A stretch of DNA of 27,402 nt, taken from positions 1-27,402 of the forward strand of contig URJS01000025.1 in the NCBI GenBank assembly GCA_900548205.1, read 5' to 3'. This document shows, in pieces, positions 22,296-27,402 of the stretch. The DNA is from an uncultured Roseburia sp. Its GTDB lineage: Bacteria; Bacillota; Clostridia; Lachnospirales; Lachnospiraceae. How positions within the stretch are numbered: position 1 is the stretch's first letter; the number at the start of each line of letters is the position of its first letter. A program made the position numbers and the translations under genes. The notes beneath the pieces are model-generated. The model did no database searches and was not told where the DNA came from. It saw nothing but the letters and a program-made list of their open reading frames with translations.

Positions 22296-23846
22296 TCACA
22301 GGAGCATCTGAGAAACATAGGTTTCCTGAAACAAGGGATGATTTGCCAAAGAAACTTCTTCTGCGCGCGCACAAATCTGCGCAAGCTCCCTTTCGCCCGC
22401 TCCGTTTTCCAAAAGAAACCGTTTCGCTCCCTTTAACGCACTGTTTCCCACATGCTTGATCCTTCCCGCAAACTCCTGCGGAAGCAGACCCAGACGGATC
22501 GCACGCTGCTCATGGATAAAATAGCCAAAGCCTCCCGCAAGAAAAATCTGCGCGCATTCCTCTTTTTTCACCCCTGCTGTAGAGAGCAGCACTTCAATGC
22601 CCGCCCGTATCGCCGCTTTTCCCATCTGCACCTCGCGCACGTCCTTCTGAAGAAAAGATACGCCCTCTGCAAGCGAAATACCGTTTGTAAACCACGGCTC
22701 TTTCAGCGTTCCGTTCCTGTCCACATAGCCGTGCGCCGCCAACTCACTTACAAGATCGATCATCCCGCTCCCACAAATTCCAATCGGCGGCTGTTCTCCG
22801 ATCGTTTCACACAAAAAGCGTCCGCCCCAGTATGCCGTATGGGAAATCGCCCCCGGTATGCCTGGGATCCCGCAGGAAACAGTTCCTCCCTCAAAAACCG
22901 GTCCTGCCGGCGCGGAAGTCACCAAAAGCCTTTGCCCATCCCATACGCCCATCTCGCCGTTTGTTCCAATATCAAGCAACAGACACGGCCCCTTTTTTGA
23001 AATCAGCCCGTTCGCAAAAACTCCCGCCACAAAATCAGCGCCGACAAACGCGGAAATCCCCGGCAGAATCGTTGCCTCCGCCTCCCAGTCCCATGACCCA
23101 AGCAATTTGGCGGCGCTGCTTTGAAACAAAGAATGATCGGTGGGCGTAAAGGGGGCGCGTCCCAGCCCCTGACAGGAAAGTCCGCGCAAAAGATGACACA
23201 TCGCCGTATTCCCCACGAGTGCCAGCCGTCTCACCGTCACTGCGTGCCCGGCATTTTTCAGCAGCTGCTCCATCAGCTTTAAAATATCACTCTGCATACA
23301 GGCGCGGAGCAGCGCCCCTTTCCCCTCATTTGACGCCAGAATACGCGACAATACGTCTGCCCCGTAAGCTCTCTGGCTATTCACACCGGACGCCGTCGCA
23401 AGCGTCTGCCCATCTTTTAAACAAAACAGCTCCGCCGCAAGCGTGGTAGTGCCAATATCCACGACAATCGCACAGTCTGCCTCACTCCACCCTGCCCTGC
23501 TGTCTTCAGAGGCAGAAGAAACAGGCGCTCCCTCCTCGCCATCCAGCAATACCGCCAGATTTTTATCATCCGGTTCGATGCGAATACGGCACGGCGCACT
23601 CACGCGCGCTTCACACGCAAGCCGGACGCCCTCTGCCAGCTCGTCCTCCGTTAAAAGCCTGCGCTCCTGCTCTGTCGGTTCTGTCACGCCTTCCAAAAAA
23701 CGGACCCTGCACCTGCCGCACACGCCTCTCCCTCCGCAGGGCGCACCGGGCGCAAGCCCCTCCTCCTGCAGCAATGCAAGCAAACTTTTCTCTCCCGACA
23801 GCTCCCTGACCGTTCGCGTTTCTTTTGTTCCAATGATCTCTATCAT
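22296..23846 (-). CDS. RACo-like corrinoid-activating ferredoxin/ASKHA ATPase (DUF4445)
   Basis: 516 residues, GGAAG 8 nt before ATG. The N-terminal [2Fe-2S] domain (1-90) has C37, C43, C46 and C78 (CGGRGVCGRC, then LAC). A linker is followed by the ATPase domain with VDIGTTTLAAELF, VGNTAMCHLL, VGADFVAGVF, LLLDIGTNGEMG, GICGSGMIDL and LAGGFGYF. Proteins of this type (RACo, RamA) reduce inactivated Co(II) corrinoid in methyltransferases back to Co(I) using ATP. Unlike RamA there is no C-terminal pair of [4Fe-4S] clusters, and the protein is shorter than many RACo proteins. No corrinoid protein or methyltransferase is adjacent; a partner elsewhere, possibly a MetH-type enzyme, is inferred. Divergent from exonuclease III; no clear promoter seen. 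Confidence 0.87.
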   Translation of the reverse strand: MIEIIGTKETRTVRELSGEKSLLALLQEEGLAPGAPCGGRGVCGRCRVRFLEGVTEPTEQERRLLTEDELAEGVRLACEARVSAPCRIRIEPDDKNLAVLLDGEEGAPVSSASEDSRAGWSEADCAIVVDIGTTTLAAELFCLKDGQTLATASGVNSQRAYGADVLSRILASNEGKGALLRACMQSDILKLMEQLLKNAGHAVTVRRLALVGNTAMCHLLRGLSCQGLGRAPFTPTDHSLFQSSAAKLLGSWDWEAEATILPGISAFVGADFVAGVFANGLISKKGPCLLLDIGTNGEMGVWDGQRLLVTSAPAGPVFEGGTVSCGIPGIPGAISHTAYWGGRFLCETIGEQPPIGICGSGMIDLVSELAAHGYVDRNGTLKEPWFTNGISLAEGVSFLQKDVREVQMGKAAIRAGIEVLLSTAGVKKEECAQIFLAGGFGYFIHEQRAIRLGLLPQEFAGRIKHVGNSALKGAKRFLLENGAGERELAQICARAEEVSLANHPLFQETYVSQMLL

Positions 23847-23945
23847 CCGTTATTCTTCCTATTCTATTTCTTTGATCTGTGCTCCCCCATCTGCCTGCCC
23901 AAGGGAACGTCATCTACCCCCGCCGCGCCCCCTCTTTGTTTTTCC

Positions 23946-23974
23946 TTGTGCATTTTAGAAAAAACGTTTATAAT
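23946..23974 (+). promoter_or_regulatory. probable promoter of the exonuclease III gene
   Basis: Perfect TATAAT (23969-23974) with a weak -35 TTGTGC (23946-23951) at 17 nt. The start codon is 48 nt downstream. Confidence 0.55.
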
Positions 23975-24022
23975 CTTTGTGGCAGCATCGTCTGCTATAT
24001 CATAACACAAAGGAGACCGCTT

Positions 24023-24778
24023 ATGAAACTAATTTCATGGAATGTCAATGGACTTCGCGCATGTATGCAAAAAGGCTTTGAGGACTTTTTCAACACCGCA
24101 GATGCGGATATATTCTGTATTCAGGAATCCAAGCTTTCGGCAGGGCAGATTACGCTGGAGCTTCCCGGCTATCACCAGTACTGGAATTATGCCGAAAAAA
24201 AGGGCTACTCCGGCACTGCCATTTTCACAAAAAAAGAGCCGCTCGCCGTCACCTACGGCATCGGCATCCCGGAGCATGACCACGAGGGACGTGTCATCAC
24301 ACTGGAATATGAGAACTTTTATATGCTTACCTGCTATACGCCAAATTCCCAGAACGAGCTTGCAAGACTCCCTTACCGCATGCAGTGGGAGGATGATTTC
24401 CTCGCTTATCTAAAAAAGCTTGATGCCAAAAAGCCGCTGATTTTGTGCGGAGACTTAAATGTCGCACATAAAGAAATTGATTTAAAGAATCCCAAGACAA
24501 ACAGAAAAAATGCCGGCTTTACCGACGAGGAGCGCGAAAAAATGACAACGCTGCTCTCTAGTGGCTTCACCGACACCTTCCGGTATTTTTATCCTGACAC
24601 CGAGGGCGCCTACTCCTGGTGGTCCTATCGTTTTAAGGCACGGGAAAAGAATGCGGGATGGCGTATTGATTACTTTATCACATCCGCCGCCTTAAATGAC
24701 AGACTGACGGGTGCAAAAATCCATACGGATGTGTTCGGTTCTGACCACTGTCCGGTTGAGCTTACACTTTCGCTTTAA
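24023..24778 (+). CDS. xth: exodeoxyribonuclease III / AP endonuclease
   Basis: 251 residues from ATG 24023 (AAGGAG 9 nt upstream); the frame extends upstream through the promoter and that part is not coding. It cuts DNA at abasic sites and degrades 3' ends during base excision repair. Endonuclease/exonuclease/phosphatase fold: ISWNVNGLRA (N-terminus), DIFCIQESKL (catalytic Glu), YSGTAIF, YTPNSQ, LCGDLNVAHKEIDL (Asp/Asn), WRIDYF and GSDHCPVEL (final Asp-His). Length and motifs fit the ExoA/Xth type of Firmicutes. Its stop overlaps the stop of the convergent GNAT gene in TTTAAA. Confidence 0.96.
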   Translation: MKLISWNVNGLRACMQKGFEDFFNTADADIFCIQESKLSAGQITLELPGYHQYWNYAEKKGYSGTAIFTKKEPLAVTYGIGIPEHDHEGRVITLEYENFYMLTCYTPNSQNELARLPYRMQWEDDFLAYLKKLDAKKPLILCGDLNVAHKEIDLKNPKTNRKNAGFTDEEREKMTTLLSSGFTDTFRYFYPDTEGAYSWWSYRFKAREKNAGWRIDYFITSAALNDRLTGAKIHTDVFGSDHCPVELTLSL

Positions 24779-25311
24779 ACCAAAAGCCCATATACCTTGC
24801 GATACAGCTCGTTGCGAATCTGCTCATACTCTGCCCGTGTTACTGCGGAGGGATAGGTCATAAGCAAAAGCGGCAGCTCCTCCCCCTCCGCGGAGAGCGC
24901 CGGCTGCACATAATCCTCATAGGGATTGAGCACAAATCCGTTTCTCTCATAGAAACGGATGCGGCGTGCCGCAATCTCCCGCTCCGGCAGCTCTACCTCA
25001 AGCACTGTCTGTACCGCCAGCCCCTGCAGCAATTCCTGCAGCAGCCCCGCGCCAAGTCCCCCGTTTCGGAACTTCCCATCCACTGCAAAGTGCTCGACAA
25101 ACGCCAGTTTTTCTAAATGCCATACAGCAAAAAACGCGGCAACCGTTCCCCCCCTGCGATAACCGTAAAGACGATAGTATGGATTTTTGAGCAATTCTCT
25201 CTGCCCCAAACAGGTCCTGCGTTCATCGACAGGAAAGCTCTGTTCCATAATCTCCCATATTTCATTAAAATCCTTCTCATCCATGCGCTCTAAGCGCTCC
25301 ATGTCCTTCAT
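24775..25311 (-). CDS. GNAT-family N-acetyltransferase
   Basis: 178 residues from ATG 25311 (GGAGG 5 nt upstream); a TTG at 25329 would extend it by six. The GNAT acetyl-CoA-binding core is visible: AFFAVWHLEKLAFVEHFAVD (strand 4), then FRNGGLGAGLLQELL (the R/Q-x-x-G-x-G/A pyrophosphate loop), a VLEVELPE strand, and ARRIRFYERNGFVLNPYEDY near the C-terminus. The substrate is unknown. It follows the NSS transporter by 33 nt and is probably co-transcribed, which hints at amino-acid or amine acetylation but does not prove it. Confidence 0.88.
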   Translation of the reverse strand: MKDMERLERMDEKDFNEIWEIMEQSFPVDERRTCLGQRELLKNPYYRLYGYRRGGTVAAFFAVWHLEKLAFVEHFAVDGKFRNGGLGAGLLQELLQGLAVQTVLEVELPEREIAARRIRFYERNGFVLNPYEDYVQPALSAEGEELPLLLMTYPSAVTRAEYEQIRNELYRKVYGLLV

Positions 25312-25344
25312 ATGCTCCTCCACTCGCAAACTATCATACGCTCT

Positions 25345-26823
25345 TTAAGCCCTTGCTTTCTTCAATCCGTGCAATGACGTCCATAAAACAAAAACAAGCA
25401 AGAGCACGGCAAATGCCATCCAACCGGTCAGCACCGGCGCCGGGCGGCCTTTAAACATATCATAATAACCCTTTAAGTAAACAACACCGATGACAAACGG
25501 CAGCAGATACTGCATATAGCACCACAGCCATTTGGAAGCCGGAAGCTTTCTGCCCTCTCCGTCATTTGCCTCGGCAATGAAATTTTCAAAGCCCCAACCG
25601 TTTTTATTCAAACAAAACAATACAAATACCATGCTTCCCAGCGGCAGGAGATTCGATGACACCAAAAAATCCTCCAAATCCATAATCGTACTTCCCGCAC
25701 CAAGCGGCTCGATACCGGAAAGCAGATTAAAGCCAAGTACTGCCGGAAACGACAGCAAAATGATAAGCGCCATATTAAAGCCCACTGCCTTACTTCTTTT
25801 CCAGTCTCCCATATCCATATAAAAAGAGATGATATTCTCAAACACCGCGATGACGGTAGACAGCGCTGCAAAGGACATGAAAACAAAGAAGCATATGCCC
25901 CAGATCCTTCCGCCTCTCATATGATCAAAAACATTCGGAAGCGTAATAAACAGCAGCGACGGTCCGGCATCCGGCTTTACGCCATAGGCAAAGCATGCCG
26001 GAATAATGATAAAACCTGCCATGAGAGCCACAAAGGTATCAAGCAGAATGATCCCTGTTGCCTCCCCCATCAGACTGCGCTCCTTTTTTAAATAGCTCCC
26101 AAAGATTTCCATTGCCCCGATCCCAATACTCAGAGTAAAAAACGCCTGCGACATTGCGGCATAAACAACCACGCCGATGCCCTGCTGTCTCACCAGCTCA
26201 AAATTGGGCACAAGATAAAATCTGATCCCCTCCAATGCCCCCGGCAGCAAAAGAGAATTTATGGCAAGCACCACGATCAAGACGATCAAAAGGCTCATCA
26301 TGACCTTTGTGATTTTCTCTACTCCATTCCTAAGCCCCATGGCGCAAACTGCAAATGACACGACGACTGCCGCGATCATCCAGCCAGACAAAAGCGGCGC
26401 GTTTCCGAGCATCTCATAAAAGGCTTCAGAAACTCCCGCAGAATCAAGACCCGACAGCTTTCCTGCCGCCATGCGGTATGCATAGTAGAGCATCCAGCCG
26501 CTGACCATCGTATAAAACATCATAAGAAGATAACTGCCCAGAATACTGATCCACTTTAGACGATGCCACCATCCCCCATGAGGCTCTAATCGTTCAAAAG
26601 CTTTTCCCATACCAGCTCTGCTTCCTCTGCCGACCGCAAATTCACAGATTAAAATCGGCAGTCCCAGTACAAGAAGAAATGCCAGATAGATCAAAATAAA
26701 CGCCGCACCGCCATACTGTCCGCAAACATAAGGAAACTTCCATACATTTCCAAGCCCGATCGCACAGCCTGCAGAAACAAGAATAAATCCGAGTCTTGAA
26801 CCAAAGGTCTCTCTTTCTTTCAT
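25345..26823 (-). CDS. neurotransmitter:sodium symporter (NSS/SNF) family transporter
   Basis: 492 residues, GGGAGAG 6 nt before ATG. Na+-coupled uptake of amino acids or related compounds across the membrane. The N-terminus has the family signature GFILVSAGCAIGLGNVWKFP (residues 12-31; unwound TM1 with sodium and substrate contacts) and GGAAFILIY. About eleven or twelve hydrophobic segments follow. QAFFTLSIGIGAMEIFGSY (TM6 region) and FAALSTVIAVFENI (TM8 region) match bacterial members such as LeuT and MhsT. The substrate cannot be assigned. A 12-codon leader ORF and a perfect 16-bp hairpin lie upstream. Confidence 0.94.
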   Translation of the reverse strand: MKERETFGSRLGFILVSAGCAIGLGNVWKFPYVCGQYGGAAFILIYLAFLLVLGLPILICEFAVGRGSRAGMGKAFERLEPHGGWWHRLKWISILGSYLLMMFYTMVSGWMLYYAYRMAAGKLSGLDSAGVSEAFYEMLGNAPLLSGWMIAAVVVSFAVCAMGLRNGVEKITKVMMSLLIVLIVVLAINSLLLPGALEGIRFYLVPNFELVRQQGIGVVVYAAMSQAFFTLSIGIGAMEIFGSYLKKERSLMGEATGIILLDTFVALMAGFIIIPACFAYGVKPDAGPSLLFITLPNVFDHMRGGRIWGICFFVFMSFAALSTVIAVFENIISFYMDMGDWKRSKAVGFNMALIILLSFPAVLGFNLLSGIEPLGAGSTIMDLEDFLVSSNLLPLGSMVFVLFCLNKNGWGFENFIAEANDGEGRKLPASKWLWCYMQYLLPFVIGVVYLKGYYDMFKGRPAPVLTGWMAFAVLLLVFVLWTSLHGLKKARA

Positions 26824-26857
26824 AACCTACTCTCCCTGTTTTATATATATGGAGTAA

Positions 26858-26886
26858 AGTATATCAGATTTATTCCAAACACACAA
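26858..26886 (-). promoter_or_regulatory. possible promoter of the NSS gene
   Basis: On the minus strand TTGTGT (26886-26881), 17-nt spacer, TATACT (26863-26858). The -35 box starts at the foot of the hairpin at 26886-26924. Confidence 0.35.
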
Positions 26887-26924
26887 GCGTCCCTGTATCA
26901 GGCACGATCTGATACAGGGACGCT
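26886..26924 (-). terminator. 16-bp perfect hairpin between ppdK and NSS genes
   Basis: AGCGTCCCTGTATCAG / CTGATACAGGGACGCT with a 7-nt loop. On the minus strand it is followed by TGTGTGTTTGG, only loosely T-rich. It may end the ppdK transcript, or act as an attenuator for the NSS gene, because a short ORF with a good ribosome binding site runs into it. Confidence 0.6.
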
Positions 26925-26936
26925 CTCTTTATCCAT
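26898..26936 (-). CDS. possible 12-residue leader peptide of the NSS gene
   Basis: ATG at 26936 preceded by GGGAGAAGG, then MDKESVPVSDRA and TGA. The codons cover the first arm and loop of the hairpin, and the stop falls at the start of the second arm. Ribosome movement here would open the hairpin, as in leader-peptide attenuation. There is no run of one amino acid to suggest a specific signal. It could be chance. Confidence 0.25.
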   Translation of the reverse strand: MDKESVPVSDRA

Positions 26937-26947
26937 TACCTTCTCCC

Positions 26948-26971
26948 AAAAATAATGTATATATTATTTTT
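26948..26971. other. AT-rich 9-bp dyad upstream of the leader ORF
   Basis: AAAAATAAT, 6-nt centre, ATTATTTTT. It lies between the ppdK stop and the short leader ORF. It could be part of the ppdK termination region (T-rich 3' arm on either strand) or an operator. Confidence 0.35.
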
Positions 26972-27019
26972 ATCGCTGCTCTGTGCACGCTGCAGCCGCA
27001 GCCTCCTACTGCCCTGCAA

Positions 27020-27402
27020 CTATTTACTTGCGATTGCTGCCTGTGCAGCGGCTAATCTTGCGATCGGCACACGGAACGGTGAGCAGGATACATAATCCAG
27101 ACCAATCTTATGGCAGAACTCTACGGAAGACGGATCTCCGCCGTGCTCTCCACAGATACCGACATGAAGCTTCGGATTTACCGGCTTGCCAAGCTTGATC
27201 GCTGTCTCCATCAGCTTGCCGACACCTGTCTGGTCTAACTTTGCAAACGGATCGTTCTCGAAAATCTTGGTGTCATAGTAAGCGTCTAAGAACTTACCTG
27301 CATCATCACGGGAGAATCCGAATGTCATCTGTGTCAGATCGTTTGTACCAAAGCAAAAGAAATCAGCCTCGGTTGCGATCTCGTCAGCAGTTAAAGCAGC
27401 TC
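27020..27402 (-). CDS. ppdK: pyruvate phosphate dikinase, C-terminal 126 residues (partial)
   Basis: The gene runs off the right end of the window; only the 3' end is seen. The residues match the PEP/pyruvate-binding TIM-barrel domain of PPDK: EIATEADFFCFGTNDLTQMTFGFSRDD, FLDAYY, and GICGEHGGDPSS with the catalytic cysteine, then LDYVSCSPFRVPIARLAAAQ. The GFSRDDAGKF context points to PPDK rather than PEP synthase or PTS enzyme I. FFCFG replaces the more common FFSFG, a mild variation. It interconverts pyruvate and PEP with ATP/AMP and phosphate, typical of anaerobic clostridial glycolysis. Confidence 0.95.
   Translation of the reverse strand, partial: AALTADEIATEADFFCFGTNDLTQMTFGFSRDDAGKFLDAYYDTKIFENDPFAKLDQTGVGKLMETAIKLGKPVNPKLHVGICGEHGGDPSSVEFCHKIGLDYVSCSPFRVPIARLAAAQAAIASK

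Noticed and set aside
1..27402. CRISPR array, prophage module or rRNA operon
   Set aside because: No regularly spaced repeats, no phage structural or integrase genes, and no rRNA-like sequence found on either strand.

Overview
The window looks like chromosome of an anaerobic Clostridia/Lachnospiraceae-type Firmicute. Pointers are moderate GC, strong GGAGG-type ribosome binding sites, an acetyl-CoA-type MetA, pyruvate phosphate dikinase, LarB/LarC nickel-cofactor genes, a RACo-like corrinoid activator, an NSS transporter and a large c-di-GMP/response-regulator hybrid. This is inferred from gene content; there is no rRNA to confirm it.

Layout. (1) 1-3939 is a pile-up of insertion sequences: an IS3-family element (left end outside the window), an ISL3-family element broken into pieces, one complete IS5-family element and a 105-bp scrap of a second IS5 copy. 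The ISL3 end abuts a 40-codon remnant of an XRE-type repressor gene. (2) 4081-7879 is a minus-strand run rluF-like > ligA > metA. (3) 7893-10674, minus strand, holds a membrane-anchored NTF2-like/SH3b protein, tRNA-Arg(CCG) and a DUF4422 glycosyltransferase-like gene. (4) 10771-12127 is a Y-family DNA polymerase with a LexA-like box and a good promoter. (5) 12553-14728 is larB-larC. (6) 14915-20706, minus strand, runs six-domain signalling protein > Sfp-type phosphopantetheinyl transferase > greA-type factor > metF > unknown protein. (7) 20793-23846, minus strand, holds a MATE exporter behind a perfect consensus promoter and a perfect dyad operator, and a RACo-like ferredoxin/ATPase. (8) 24023-27402 holds exonuclease III (plus), then GNAT, NSS transporter and the C-terminal end of pyruvate phosphate dikinase (minus).

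How it fits together. metA, metF and the RACo-like protein all belong to methionine, one-carbon or corrinoid chemistry but sit in different transcription units. ligA, the Y-family polymerase and exonuclease III are replication and repair genes. larB/larC make and nickel-load the LarA-type pincer cofactor; larA and larE are not in the window.

Most interesting non-coding signals: a leader element of about 64 nt present twice, directly upstream of the DUF4422 gene and of greA, with identical ends, an equal-length diverged centre and compensatory changes in possible hairpins; a 40-bp intergenic repeat present twice (after metA and after larC); a palindromic operator just downstream of the MATE promoter; and a 12-codon leader ORF running into a perfect 16-bp hairpin ahead of the NSS gene.
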